Notes under the pieces: generated by a model
The model's database searches: none
What the model was told of the DNA's origin: nothing
Seen by the model: the letters and a program-made list of their open reading frames with translations, nothing else
Shown: piece by piece, positions 17,830 through 26,600 of the stretch
How the letters are laid out: the number at the start of each line of letters is the position of its first letter
How positions within the stretch are numbered: the first letter of the stretch is position 1
Origin: Sphingomonas faeni
Lineage (GTDB): Bacteria; Pseudomonadota; Alphaproteobacteria; Sphingomonadales; Sphingomonadaceae
Reading direction: 5' to 3'
NCBI RefSeq assembly: GCF_023195535.1
Contig: NZ_JALPNF010000002.1
Location: forward strand, 496,001 to 560,000
DNA length: 64,000 bases
Position numbers and translations under genes: made by a program

Positions 17830-17905
17830 GGGGCCGTAGCTCAGATGGGAGAGCGCTGCAATCGCACTGCAGAGGTCAAGGGTTCGATTCCCTTCGGCTC
17901 CACCA
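17830..17905 (+). tRNA. tRNA-Ala (anticodon CGC), CCA encoded
   Basis: 76 bases fold as a full cloverleaf. The acceptor GGGGCCG pairs with CGGCTCC and contains the G3-U70 pair that identifies alanine tRNA. The D arm is GCTC/GAGC, the anticodon stem CTGCA/TGCAG with loop ATCGCAC (anticodon CGC), and the T arm AAGGG-TTCGATT-CCCTT. ACCA is encoded. An integrase relic lies directly downstream. Confidence 0.96.
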
Positions 17906-17929
17906 GCGCAACACAATGATAACTAAACA

Positions 17930-18190
17930 TTTTCCTTCCAACTGCCCGGAGCGTCGGGGCGGTAATAGCTACCGGGGACGCTTTATCGATGTCCCCCACG
18001 AGCCGCTCGATCACCCCCAAGCCGCGCCGCAGATAGTCGGGGCGGAACGGCGCGTAGAGGTCCGAGATCGATCCGAACTTGCGGTGGCCGAGATGGATTT
18101 CCACCTCACCCCATGCCTCTTGCGGCAGGCTCGATGGTGTCAGGTCGGCAACCGAGTGGCGGATCAACTTCATCCCGCCGTCTCGCACGA
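17930..18190 (-). pseudogene. Tyrosine-recombinase (integrase) C-terminal relic beside tRNA-Ala
   Basis: The minus-strand translation has LGHRKFGSISDLYAPFRPDY and GLGVIERLVGDID, the C-terminal end typical of sphingomonad phage/island integrases (conserved LGH, catalytic-region Tyr in DLYA). Only about 80 residues remain: the N-terminal SAM-like and most of the catalytic domain are missing, with no continuation upstream. It reads toward the 3' end of the tRNA gene, where such integrases are normally found. It is a remnant of a lost element, not an active recombinase. Confidence 0.7.
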
Positions 18191-18269
18191 CCGCAACTGA
18201 CGGGCTGGCATCGACATGCGCGCGCGCTTACGCTGACATCTCGCTTCGACCAGCTTCAAGGATCCTGTC

Positions 18270-19661
18270 ATGCGCTTGACCATCATCATTACGGCCGGGC
18301 TGCTGGCCAGTCCGGCGCTAGCGCAAGCCGGACCCGTGAAAACCGCCGTAAAGATCGAAGCCGGCAAATTGCGGGGCACAGAATCCGACGGGGTCATTGC
18401 CTTCAAGGGGATCCCGTTCGCGGCGCCGCCGGTCGGTCCGCTGCGCTGGCGGGCACCGCAGCCTGTCGCAGCCTGGACCGGCGAGCGAGATGCGAGCCGC
18501 TATGCCAACGACTGCATGCAGCAGCCTTTCCCCAGCGATGCCGCGCCGCTTGGCACGCCGCCGGCCGAGGATTGCCTCTATGCCAATGTGTGGAAACCCG
18601 CCGATGCCAAGGCGAAATTGCCGGTTATGGTCTGGATCTACGGTGGCGGCTTCGTGAATGGCGGGTCTTCGCCGCCCACCTATTCCGGTAGCAACCTCGC
18701 CAAGGCGGGGATCATGGTGGTGAGCTTCAATTACCGCCTCGGCCGGTTCGGCACCTTCGCGCATCCGCAATTGACGAAGCAGAACCCCGATCGCGGACTG
18801 CTCGGCAACTATGGCTATATGGACCAGTTGGCCGCGCTCAAATGGGTGCAGAAGAATATCGCGGCATTCGGAGGCGATCCGGCCAACGTGACGATCATCG
18901 GCGAAAGCGCGGGCGGTATGTCCGTTCATACGTTGCTCACATCGCCGATGGCGCGCGGCACGTTCCAGAAGGCCGTGGTGCAATCGGGCGGACCCGGAAC
19001 CGGCCCCGCCGGCACGGTCGCGACGGCCGAGACGATCGGGGTGGCATTCGCGCAAGCAAAGGGGATCGCGCCGGGCGATCCGGACGCTTTGACCAAGCTG
19101 CGTCGGCTTTCGGCGGAACAGGTTACCGACGGCCTGAGCCTGGCGGCGATGTTCACGCCGGGATCGGGGCCAAGAACCTATAGCGGGCCGGTGATCGACG
19201 GCAAAATCGCGGTCGACCCAGTCGCAGCCTATACCGCAGGGCAATTCGCGAAGGTGCCGGTTATGATCGGCGCGACCAGTGACGATATCGGCGGTCCGCA
19301 AGGGTATATGATCGCGGGTGCACGCAACACCGCGGCGTTGCTCGCCACGAAGGGCGTGCCGACCTATTATTATCGGTTCTCGTACGTGGCGACGTCGGTT
19401 CGGTCGGATAAGACCGCAGGCGCGTCGCACGCGACGGATATCCCGTTCTTATTCGACACCGCAGCGATCAAATACGGCCCGCAAACGAGCGCGACCGACC
19501 GGGCGGCGGCGCGAACAGCGAGCAGCTATCTGGTCAATTTCGTCAAGCACGCCAATCCGAACGGTCCGGGTCTGCCGGAATGGCCGGCGACGCTTGCGGA
19601 CGAACCGAAGATGCTCGACCTCGATACGCGCGGCGGCGCGACGTTGGTCGATGACCGCTGA
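18270..19661 (+). CDS. Secreted type-B carboxylesterase
   Basis: 463 residues with a signal peptide (ITAGLLASPALAQ). The alpha/beta-hydrolase core has the family marks EDCLYANVWKP, oxyanion-hole YGGGFVNGG, and nucleophile GESAGGMSVH (Ser near residue 215), with a later GASHATDIPFLF containing the likely catalytic His. It hydrolyses an ester of unknown identity in the periplasm or outside. The C-terminal half is somewhat shorter than in many family members. It lies between an integrase relic and a TonB-receptor relic, so it may belong to a decayed accessory segment. Confidence 0.9.
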   Translation: MRLTIIITAGLLASPALAQAGPVKTAVKIEAGKLRGTESDGVIAFKGIPFAAPPVGPLRWRAPQPVAAWTGERDASRYANDCMQQPFPSDAAPLGTPPAEDCLYANVWKPADAKAKLPVMVWIYGGGFVNGGSSPPTYSGSNLAKAGIMVVSFNYRLGRFGTFAHPQLTKQNPDRGLLGNYGYMDQLAALKWVQKNIAAFGGDPANVTIIGESAGGMSVHTLLTSPMARGTFQKAVVQSGGPGTGPAGTVATAETIGVAFAQAKGIAPGDPDALTKLRRLSAEQVTDGLSLAAMFTPGSGPRTYSGPVIDGKIAVDPVAAYTAGQFAKVPVMIGATSDDIGGPQGYMIAGARNTAALLATKGVPTYYYRFSYVATSVRSDKTAGASHATDIPFLFDTAAIKYGPQTSATDRAAARTASSYLVNFVKHANPNGPGLPEWPATLADEPKMLDLDTRGGATLVDDR

Positions 19662-19670
19662 CGCCGGAAC

Positions 19671-19698
19671 GATCCTCCCCTCTGCAAAGGGGAGGATC
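19671..19698. terminator. Perfect hairpin after the carboxylesterase gene
   Basis: GATCCTCCCC and GGGGAGGATC pair around TCTGCAAA, ten bases after the gene stop. It lacks a T-run. The arms match the ends of the family A palindrome, so it may be a solo remnant that now works as a terminator. Confidence 0.6.
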
Positions 19699-19715
19699 GG
19701 GATTGGCGTGGCGTC

Positions 19716-19812
19716 CTAGAACCGGACGGTCGCGCCCACTGCGAGGTTGCGGCCGAGCGAGTCGTACCGCGCGGGGATGGTGTCGCTGCGCGCATGACGC
19801 CCGGCGCTATGC
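19716..19812 (-). pseudogene. C-terminal relic of a TonB-dependent receptor
   Basis: The minus-strand frame ending at the TAG at 19718-19716 reads SDTIPARYDSLGRNLAVGAT and closes with VRF. That is the standard last strand of a sphingomonad TonB-dependent receptor barrel. Only about 30 codons exist; the upstream sequence is occupied by the small gene at 19807-20007. Confidence 0.65.
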
Positions 19813-20007
19813 CAGCGCGGAGCCGCCACGCGCGGCGTGGATCAATTCGACGAGTTGCCGATTGATCGACGCACCGTGCAAATGAAGATGGACGGCGTCA
19901 TACCCTTCGCGGCGCAGTCGTTGCCGAAGCGCATTGACCGACTCGCATTCGCCCGAGCGAGCGAGTTCGAATGCACGTTCCACCGTGGTGATCTGTCCCG
20001 TCATCAC
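19807..20007 (-). CDS. Small conserved-looking protein, function unknown
   Basis: 66 residues beginning MMTGQITTVERAFELARSGE, followed by SVNALRQRLRREGYDAVHLH and QLVELIHAARGG. The composition is that of a folded helical protein, with an Arg-rich helix that could bind nucleic acid. Codon use agrees with neighbouring real genes. No family assignment is offered. It precedes the TonB-receptor relic on the same strand. Confidence 0.55.
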   Translation of the reverse strand: MMTGQITTVERAFELARSGECESVNALRQRLRREGYDAVHLHLHGASINRQLVELIHAARGGSALA

Positions 20008-20179
20008 ATCGCCCTACGCGGTATCGCGACAAGCCGCGAGCACTGATTTTCACGGTGTGACACTTTACAAAAGTCTAGCAAACTCAGGCAGATGCAGATC
20101 AACCCGACTAATCTAGCATTTCTTGTGCTCGAAGATTTTCGTTCTTTATATGTTCCGTTTTTCGCTATACGCTGCTGCT
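20008..20179. promoter_or_regulatory. AT-richer intergenic region before the radical SAM gene
   Basis: The 170 bases between the small protein and the radical SAM gene are clearly richer in A/T than the surroundings. They must hold divergent promoters. No specific site is assigned. Confidence 0.4.
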
Positions 20180-21250
20180 ATGAAACATGCCCGACCAATC
20201 CGCGGGGCGACGCGCAACGACGAGAGCAAGCGGTTCAACCTGCCGCAGACCGAGGCGGACGGCGACTGGCTCGACATGCGCGAGGGCATCGACGGAATCG
20301 CGCCGAAGCTGCGGACGACGGTGACGGTCGAAACCCCGCGGACGATCATCAGCCGCAACGCATCGCCCGACGTGCCGTTCGACCGCTCGATCAATCCGTA
20401 CCGGGGGTGCGAGCATGGCTGCATCTATTGTTTCGCGCGGCCAGGCCATGCGTTTCACGACCTGTCGCCGGGGCTGGATTTCGAGAGCAAGCTGTTCGCG
20501 AAGCCTTCCGCCGCAGCGCTGCTGCGCGCGGAATTGTCGAAGCCGGGCTATGCGGTCGCGCCAATGGCATTGGGGACTAACACCGATCCGTACCAGCCGA
20601 TCGAGACCGACTGGCGGATCACGCGCGGGATCATCGAGGTGCTCAGCGAGACGGATCATCCGCTGACGATCACCACCAAGTCGGACCGGGTGGTGCGCGA
20701 TCTCGACCTGCTCGCACCGATGGCGGCGAAGGGACTGGCGGCGGTGGCGATGTCGATCACGTCGCTCGATCCCAGGATCGCATCGACCGTCGAGCCGCGT
20801 GCGCCGCATCCCGAACGGCGGCTTGCAGCGGTGCGCAAGCTCGCTGATGCGGGCGTGCCCGTCTACGTGTCGATCGCGCCGGTGATCCCGGCGATCACCG
20901 ACCATGAGATCGAACATCTGATCGCGCGCGCGGCCGAGGCCGGGGCGAGCCGCGCGTTTTTCATTCCGGTGCGATTGCCGCATGAAGTCGCACCGCTGTT
21001 TCGCGCATGGCTCGACGACCATTTTCCTGAGCGCGCGGGCAAGGTGATGGCGACGATCGCGTCGCTGCGTGGCGGACGTGACAACGATCCGAACTTCTTC
21101 ACGCGGATGAAGGGGCAAGGGCCGTGGGCGGATCTGCTGGGAACGCGGTTCCGGATCGCGTGCGCGAAACATGGGCTAAATCAGGAGCGGATCGCGCTGC
21201 GAAACGACCTGTTCCGTGCGCCGCGCGGGCCTCAGGGCGAGTTGTTTTGA
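20180..21250 (+). CDS. PA0069/SplB-like radical SAM protein
   Basis: 356 residues from the ATG at 20180. The radical SAM cluster motif is C-x3-C-x2-C in NPYRGCEHGCIYCFARPGHA (about residues 72-91). Later blocks are APMALGTNTDPYQPIE, LTITTKSDRVVRDLDLL and AVAMSITSLDP. This matches the PA0069 family, which is related to spore photoproduct lyase and bears a conserved FFTRMKG near the C terminus. The reaction is unknown; DNA repair is only suggested by the distant SplB relation. No partner gene is adjacent. Confidence 0.88.
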   Translation: MKHARPIRGATRNDESKRFNLPQTEADGDWLDMREGIDGIAPKLRTTVTVETPRTIISRNASPDVPFDRSINPYRGCEHGCIYCFARPGHAFHDLSPGLDFESKLFAKPSAAALLRAELSKPGYAVAPMALGTNTDPYQPIETDWRITRGIIEVLSETDHPLTITTKSDRVVRDLDLLAPMAAKGLAAVAMSITSLDPRIASTVEPRAPHPERRLAAVRKLADAGVPVYVSIAPVIPAITDHEIEHLIARAAEAGASRAFFIPVRLPHEVAPLFRAWLDDHFPERAGKVMATIASLRGGRDNDPNFFTRMKGQGPWADLLGTRFRIACAKHGLNQERIALRNDLFRAPRGPQGELF

Positions 21251-21289
21251 GGGTCGGTAAGTCTCAGTCCGTCGGCGGACAAAAGCGGA

Positions 21290-21464
21290 TCGACCTATTC
21301 TCCCTCTCCCTGGAACGGCGGGGTTGGGGGTAAGTCGGCTTCCCCACATCCGAACCGGCGTGGCCGAGCAAGTCACCCCTTCCCTTTCAAGAAGGGGTAA
21401 AAGCGGCAATGGCCTGAACTATTGCCAGCTTCCGTCATCCTGGATCTAGTCTAGGATGACGAAG
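21290..21464. repeat. Degenerate palindromes between the radical SAM gene and proS
   Basis: CCCTCTCCCTGG and AGAAGGGG-type arms (21297-21405) form a weak palindrome. A tight hairpin CGTCATCCTGGATC/CTAGGATGACG lies at 21433-21462 just past the proS stop and may terminate it. Confidence 0.5.
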
Positions 21465-21468
21465 GTAA

Positions 21469-23004
21469 TCAGTACGCCCGCCCGATCAGTACGCGTTCGA
21501 CCGCGGGTTCGCCGGTGAAGATGCACGCGCCGTCGTCGCAGCCGGTCTGGCCCATCGGTGCGTTGCGGATCGTGAGCTTGAACGCCTTCAACCGCTCCAC
21601 GACCTTGTCGAGCGCGGGGCCGGTCGGCTTGGACCAGCGCACGTCGACCCAGCCGGGGTTCTTCACGCCGTCCGCGAAATGCGCCTCGACCGCGGCGAAG
21701 TCGTTCGCGGGGACGATGTTGCCCTTCACGCGGTTCATCGATTCGACGTGGAGCGTCGCCTGCACGTCGTGCAGCATGCCCGAGACTTCGCTCACGAACG
21801 TGTCGCGCGCGACCGCATTGCTGTCCAGCTTGCCGTCCTCGCGGTAGAGGCGATCGCGGCGGATCACCGTGACGTTGCCGCCGGCCACGTCGCGGCCGCC
21901 GACCTCGATCACGATCGGTGCACCCTTCTTGACCCAGCCCCAGCGCTTGGTCGCGGCCTTGGCGGGCTTGAGGTCGAGCAGCGCGCGGACCGGTTCGCCC
22001 AGCGCGGACTGCTTGGCCAGTTCGGCCTGGAGCGACTTGCAATAGTCGACGATCGCCGCGTCCTCGGGCACGTCGCGCAGCATGGGGACGATCACGACCT
22101 GCCACGGCGCGATCATCGGCGGCACGCGCAGCCCGTCGTCGTCGCCGTGGACCATGATGACCGCGCCGATCATCCGCGTCGACACGCCCCAGCTGGTGGT
22201 GTTGCACAGCTCGAACTCTCCGCCCGCATTCTGGAAGCGGATGTTCTGCGCCGAGGCGAAATTGGTGCCGAGGAAATGCGAGGTGCCGGCTTGCAGCGCC
22301 TTGCCGTCCTGCATCATCGCCTCGATCGAATAGGTCGCGACCGCGCCGGGGAAGCGCTCGTTTTCGGGCTTCTCGCCGGCGATCACGTGGACGCCCAAGC
22401 ACTCTTCCGCGAAGTCGCGATAGACTTCGAGCATCTTGAGCGTCTCGTCGCGCGCTTCCTGCGGCGTGGCGTGCGCGGTATGGCCTTCCTGCCAGAGGAA
22501 CTCGCTAGTGCGCAAGAACATGCGGGTGCGCATTTCCCAGCGGACGACGTTGGCCCACTGGTTGATCAGCACGGGCAGGTCACGCCACGACTGGACCCAG
22601 CGCGCGAACGCTGCGCCGATGACCATTTCGGAGGTCGGGCGGACAACCAGCGGCTCCTCGAGCTTGGCGTCGGGATCGGGGATCAGGCGGCCATAGCCGT
22701 CGGCCTTGAGGCGGTGGTGCGTGACCACGGCCATTTCCTTGGCGAACCCGTCGACGTGCTCGGCCTCCTTCTCGAAGTACGAGAGCGGGATGAAGAGCGG
22801 GAAATAGCAGTTTTCGTGGCCGGTCGCCTTGATCCGGTCGTCGAGCAGGCGCTGGATCCGCTCCCAGATGCCATAGCCCCAGGGGCGGATGACCATGCAG
22901 CCGCGGACGCCGGATTCCTCGGCGAGATCGGCCTCGGAGATGACGGCCTGGTACCAGGCGGAAAAATCCGCCTCGCGGGTGACGGGGAGTGCGCGCTTTA
23001 TCAT
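21469..23004 (-). CDS. proS: Prolyl-tRNA synthetase, archaeal/eukaryotic-like type
   Basis: 511 residues. It charges tRNA-Pro with proline. Class II motifs are visible: motif 1 region GVRGCMVIRPWGYGIWERIQ, motif 2 MRTRMFLRTSEFLWQEGHT, and VVRPTSEMVIG. It lacks the large insertion of the long bacterial type. The C-terminal zinc-like domain with CDDGACIFTGEPA and the terminal Tyr (IGRAY) mark the archaeal/eukaryotic-like (type 3) enzyme. Alphaproteobacteria commonly carry a shorter bacterial-type enzyme of about 440 residues, so this may be a replacement. No second copy is visible in the window. Confidence 0.95.
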   Translation of the reverse strand: MIKRALPVTREADFSAWYQAVISEADLAEESGVRGCMVIRPWGYGIWERIQRLLDDRIKATGHENCYFPLFIPLSYFEKEAEHVDGFAKEMAVVTHHRLKADGYGRLIPDPDAKLEEPLVVRPTSEMVIGAAFARWVQSWRDLPVLINQWANVVRWEMRTRMFLRTSEFLWQEGHTAHATPQEARDETLKMLEVYRDFAEECLGVHVIAGEKPENERFPGAVATYSIEAMMQDGKALQAGTSHFLGTNFASAQNIRFQNAGGEFELCNTTSWGVSTRMIGAVIMVHGDDDGLRVPPMIAPWQVVIVPMLRDVPEDAAIVDYCKSLQAELAKQSALGEPVRALLDLKPAKAATKRWGWVKKGAPIVIEVGGRDVAGGNVTVIRRDRLYREDGKLDSNAVARDTFVSEVSGMLHDVQATLHVESMNRVKGNIVPANDFAAVEAHFADGVKNPGWVDVRWSKPTGPALDKVVERLKAFKLTIRNAPMGQTGCDDGACIFTGEPAVERVLIGRAY

Positions 23005-23089
23005 GGGGTGCGGATAGCGGGTGCGCGGGGGTTCGTCACGTGTGAGTTGCGGCGTCCACTCCGTCGCCGCCCATCATACTGACGCCCTC

Positions 23090-23171
23090 CGTCATCCTGA
23101 CGAAAGTCAGGACCCAGAGCCACGGGCGGTGTGGATGGTATCCTGGGTCCTGACTTTCGTCAGGATGACGG
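23090..23171. repeat. Palindromic element (family E, CCTGACGAAAGTCAGGA type)
   Basis: Arms CGTCATCCTGACGAAAGTCA plus GGACCCAG and their complement GGGTCCTGACTTTCGTCAGG form a long hairpin between the divergent proS and DMT-transporter genes. Confidence 0.85.
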
Positions 23172-23248
23172 GTGTTGGTGTCGGGATGACTAGCGTTCGA
23201 CCAACGTTTGGGGTGGGATGCCCGCCCTCCCCTCGCTAGGGACTAGGC

Positions 23249-24145
23249 ATGCCCACCGACCGCATCCTTCCCGCCATCGGCATGCGGTTGCTGTCGGTCG
23301 TGATCTTCGCGCTGATGAATACCGCGATCAAGCTGGCCGAGCGGTACGGCGCGAGCGTGTCGGAGATCCTGTTCTTTCGGCAGTTCGGGGCGTGTTTGCT
23401 GGTGTCGGGGGTGATCGCCGCCGGTCCGAGCCTGCCTTCGGTGGCGACGAAGCGGTTGCCGGCGCATGTCGTGCGCGCGATCGTCGGGCTGTCGGCGATG
23501 GCGTTTACGTTCAACGGGATCGTCGCATTGCCGCTCGCCGAGGCGACGACGATCGGGTTCACGGTGCCGATCTTCGCGACGATTCTCGGCGCGCTGGTGC
23601 TGCGCGAGCCGACCGGGTGGCATCGCTGGGGTGCCGTCGCGGCCGGGTTCGCGGGCGTGCTGATCGTGGCGCAACCGGGGAGCGGCGATCACTTTCCGTT
23701 ATGGGGTGCGGGATGTGCGCTGGCGGGGGCGTTCGGGACCGCGAGCGTGTCGATCCTGTTGCGGCAGATCGGCAAGACCGAAAGCGCGCTGACGACGGTG
23801 TTCTGGTTCTCGGCGCTGTCGTTGATCCCGTTGTCGCTGTTCTATGCGCAGGCGGCGCAGGCGCATGATCTCGTCGCCTGGGTGTGCCTGGCGAGCGTCG
23901 GCATATTCGGCGGGCTGGCGCAGATCGCGATGACGACGTCGTTGCGGCTCGGGCCGGTGTCGGTGGTGGTGCCGATGGATTATTCGAGTTTGCTCTGGGC
24001 GACGTTGCTGGGGTGGCTGGTGTTCGACACGTTGCCGGCGGAGGCGACCTGGGTCGGAGCGCCGGTGATCGTGTCGAGCGGGTTGTATATTGTCTGGCGC
24101 GAGCATGTCCGGCGGCGGGAAGAGACGGATCGCGCGATCGCTTAA
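23249..24145 (+). CDS. DMT-superfamily (EamA) transporter
   Basis: 298 residues with ten predicted membrane helices in two EamA repeats (about 8-140 and 150-285). The repeats show the family pattern of short helices separated by few polar residues, for example FTFNGIVALPLAEATTIGFT and PMDYSSLLWATLLGWLVF. It probably exports or imports a small metabolite; no substrate is readable. It is a single gene with a family A palindrome 12 bases after its stop. Confidence 0.9.
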   Translation: MPTDRILPAIGMRLLSVVIFALMNTAIKLAERYGASVSEILFFRQFGACLLVSGVIAAGPSLPSVATKRLPAHVVRAIVGLSAMAFTFNGIVALPLAEATTIGFTVPIFATILGALVLREPTGWHRWGAVAAGFAGVLIVAQPGSGDHFPLWGAGCALAGAFGTASVSILLRQIGKTESALTTVFWFSALSLIPLSLFYAQAAQAHDLVAWVCLASVGIFGGLAQIAMTTSLRLGPVSVVVPMDYSSLLWATLLGWLVFDTLPAEATWVGAPVIVSSGLYIVWREHVRRREETDRAIA

Positions 24146-24157
24146 TGCCACCCCTTA

Positions 24158-24283
24158 ATCCTCCCCGGCCAGGGGGAGGTGTCGCCGAAGGTGACGGAGG
24201 GGGAGGATACGCAACAGAGGTCGCCCTTTCCTCCCCCTCCGTCTGGCAAGTGCCAGCCACCTCCCCCTGGCGGGGGAGGATCG
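24158..24283. repeat. Family A palindromic element, intergenic, inverted
   Basis: Arms match the nadE copy, but the inner asymmetric parts are in the opposite orientation (GTGTCGCCGAAGGTGACGGA comes first). It lies between the convergent DMT transporter and CcdC-like genes. Confidence 0.88.
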
Positions 24284-24298
24284 TAGGGTAGCGGCGGG

Positions 24299-24811
24299 CT
24301 AGCGGACTCGTGCCGTCTCCAGCATCCGCTTCGCGCGCAGGTACATTTCGATGCGCTGCGTTGTGAACAGGCCAAGAGCCAGCGCAACCAGCATGTCGGT
24401 GATCGCAAACGTATCGAGGTGCAGCGCGTGGCCGTCGCCGATGACGGCGCGCGCTCCGGTGCGGACGGCGATGATCGCGACCAAGAACAGGACCGCGGCG
24501 GGCGATGAGGTCGTGTTGAGCGCGTGGGTGTCGGGGTCGATCGTGATCCGCATCATCTTGCCGCGCTGCCAGCCGAGCGCGGCGCCCATCACGAGGGCGA
24601 GCGCGCAGAACAGCCAGGCGAGGCCGTGTGGCGGGTACATCGTGAACATGTAGAGCGCGGCTGCGGCGTAGACCGCGGGGAATATCCAGAGGCGTTCGAG
24701 TTTCAGCGGCTTCACCACGCTCATGCGACGCCAGCGGATCGCGAAGACGATACCGATGATGACCGCCGTGACCGCGTAGCTGATCCAGCCTTGTGCGTCT
24801 TGCGCCTGCAT
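24299..24811 (-). CDS. CcdC/DUF1453-like membrane protein
   Basis: 170 residues, four or five predicted membrane helices. The arrangement and the polar patch RWRRMSVVKPLKLERLWIFP after the first helix fit the CcdC (DUF1453) family. CcdC is found near cytochrome c biogenesis genes in Bacillus; here it follows gcvPB across a palindrome and has no obvious functional link. The assignment rests on the family pattern. Confidence 0.65.
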   Translation of the reverse strand: MQAQDAQGWISYAVTAVIIGIVFAIRWRRMSVVKPLKLERLWIFPAVYAAAALYMFTMYPPHGLAWLFCALALVMGAALGWQRGKMMRITIDPDTHALNTTSSPAAVLFLVAIIAVRTGARAVIGDGHALHLDTFAITDMLVALALGLFTTQRIEMYLRAKRMLETARVR

Positions 24812-24874
24812 TGTTCCGAGCCCCCACCCTGTTGGGGCGGAGGCTAGATCGGTTGCGGTGCCCTGGGCAATCCG

Positions 24875-24951
24875 TTTTCCTGCGGACGCAGGAATCCAGG
24901 GTTACGGGCGGCGGCGCTCGTAACCCTGGGCTCCTGCGTTCGCAGGAGAAC
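24875..24951. repeat. Palindromic element (family F, CCTGCGNNNGCAGGAATCC type), intergenic
   Basis: TTTTCCTGCGGACGCAGGAA followed by TCCAGGGTTAC is mirrored by GTAACCCTGGGCTCCTGCG and CGCAGGAGAAC. It sits just after the gcvPB stop. A second copy lies inside gcvPB at 26365-26440. Confidence 0.88.
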
Positions 24952-24962
24952 GGAGCCGCGAT

Positions 24963-26600
24963 TTACTCCGCCGCTTGCGCCAGCGGGGCCGGGTCCTTCC
25001 AGACCAGCACCGGTTTCCGCGCCGCGAGCGTCTCGTCGAGGCGTGCGCGGGGGGCGAAATGCGGCGCGGTCTTTAGGCTTGGGTCGCCGGCTTTCGCGCG
25101 TTCGGCGACCGAGCGGAGTGCGGCGATGAACTGGTCGAGGGCCGCCTTCGACTCGGTCTCGGTCGGTTCGACCAGCATCGCGCCGTGGACGACGAGCGGG
25201 AAATACATCGTCATCGGGTGGAAGCCCTCGTCGATCAGGCCCTTGGCGATGTCGATCGTCGAGAAGCCGGTGGCGAGACCGGAATCCGAGAACAACGCCT
25301 CGTGCATGCACGGACCCGACGGGCCGAACGGGGCGTCGAGCGTGTCGTCGAGGCTGCGCAGGATGTAGTTCGCGTTGAGTACCGCGTCCTCGGATACCTG
25401 ACGCAGGCCGTCCGCGCCGTGGCTGAGGATGTAGGTCAGCGCGCGCGTGAACATCCCCATCTGGCCGTGGAACGCGACCATCCGGCCGAAGCTACCGGCA
25501 TGATGCTCGTCTGCGTTTTCTTCTTCGATCAAGACGAATTGGTCGCCCTGCTTCTCGACGAACGGGAGTGGCGCGTAGGGCGTGAGCGCTTCAGAGAACA
25601 CCACCGGACCCGAGCCTGGGCCCCCGCCACCGTGCGGGGTCGAGAAGGTCTTGTGCAGATTGATGTGCATCGCGTCGATGCCGAGATCACCGGGGCGGAC
25701 GCGACCGACGATCGCGTTGAAGTTCGCGCCGTCGCAATAGACGAAGCCGCCCGCCGCATGCACCGCGTCGGAGATCTCGCGCATGTCGCGCTCGAACAGG
25801 CCGCAGGTGTTGGGGTTGGTGATCATCACGCCGGCGACGTCGGGGCCGAGCCGAGCCTTCAGCGCGGCGGTGTCGACGCGGCCTTCGGCGGTGGCGGGGA
25901 TGTCCTCGACGCTATAGCCGGCGAAGGCTGCGGTGGCGGGGTTGGTGCCGTGCGCGCTCTCGGGGACGAGGATGATCTTCCGCGCGCCTTCGCCCTTGGC
26001 TTCGAGTGCGGCGCGGATCGCGAGGATGCCGCAAAGCTCGCCGTGCGCGCCGGCCTTGGGGCTCATCGCGACCGAGGTCATGCCGGTGAGCGTGACGAGC
26101 CAGTGCGCGAGCTGGTGGATGACTTCGAGCGCGCCCTGGACGGTGTCGACCGGCTGGAGCGGGTGGACGTCGGAGAACCCGGGGAGCCGCGCCATCTTCT
26201 CGTTGAGGCGCGGGTTGTGCTTCATCGTGCAACTGCCGAGCGGGAAGAAGCCGAGGTCGATGCCGTAATTCTGGCGCGAGAGGCGGGTGTAGTGGCGGAC
26301 TGTTTCGGGCTCGGAGAGACCGGGGAGGCCGATCGGTGCGGTGCGGAGCAACCCGCCCAGCTTGTTTTCCTGCGAAAGCAGGAATCCAGGGTTACGAGCG
26401 GCGTCCTTGGTACCCTGGGCTCCTGCGTTCGCAGGAGAACCGAAGGTGTCGAAATCTACGCCAGTCGTGTGCGAGTCGCCGATCTCGAAGATCAGCGCTT
26501 CTTCCAGCATCAGGGCCTTGTTGCCGGTTACCGATGCTGGGACGTTCCCCGTGTTCGCCTCGGGCGAGGTCGGGCGCCAGCCGCTCTGGTTGATGCTCAT
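24963..26600 (-). CDS. gcvPB: Glycine dehydrogenase (P-protein) subunit 2 with in-frame palindrome insertion
   Basis: 545 residues. With GcvPA it forms the PLP-dependent glycine decarboxylase of the glycine cleavage system. The PLP Lys is in [17 protein letters not shown], and [39 protein letters not shown] and [15 protein letters not shown] are typical. Residues about 54-79 ([20 protein letters not shown] and on) are not part of the family: they translate a family F palindrome lying between the conserved IGDS...GVDF block and [14 protein letters not shown]. The ATG overlaps the gcvPA stop by four bases. The gene also has a Ser/Pro-rich N-terminal extension. Confidence 0.95.
   Translation of the reverse strand: MSINQSGWRPTSPEANTGNVPASVTGNKALMLEEALIFEIGDSHTTGVDFDTFGSPANAGAQGTKDAARNPGFLLSQENKLGGLLRTAPIGLPGLSEPETVRHYTRLSRQNYGIDLGFFPLGSCTMKHNPRLNEKMARLPGFSDVHPLQPVDTVQGALEVIHQLAHWLVTLTGMTSVAMSPKAGAHGELCGILAIRAALEAKGEGARKIILVPESAHGTNPATAAFAGYSVEDIPATAEGRVDTAALKARLGPDVAGVMITNPNTCGLFERDMREISDAVHAAGGFVYCDGANFNAIVGRVRPGDLGIDAMHINLHKTFSTPHGGGGPGSGPVVFSEALTPYAPLPFVEKQGDQFVLIEEENADEHHAGSFGRMVAFHGQMGMFTRALTYILSHGADGLRQVSEDAVLNANYILRSLDDTLDAPFGPSGPCMHEALFSDSGLATGFSTIDIAKGLIDEGFHPMTMYFPLVVHGAMLVEPTETESKAALDQFIAALRSVAERAKAGDPSLKTAPHFAPRARLDETLAARKPVLVWKDPAPLAQAAE
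26365..26440. repeat. Family F palindromic element inside gcvPB
   Basis: TTTTCCTGCGAAAGCAGGAA and TCCAGGGTTAC are mirrored by GTACCCTGGGCTCCTGCGTT and CGCAGGAGAAC. It is nearly identical to the intergenic copy at 24875-24951 and is translated without a stop. Confidence 0.9.

Noticed and set aside
17841..17930. Continuation of the integrase-relic frame across tRNA-Ala
   Set aside because: The sequence is only the reverse of the tRNA gene, a common artefact of annotation.
21679..23082. Plus-strand frame of 467 codons
   Set aside because: Antisense to proS, with no domain pattern.
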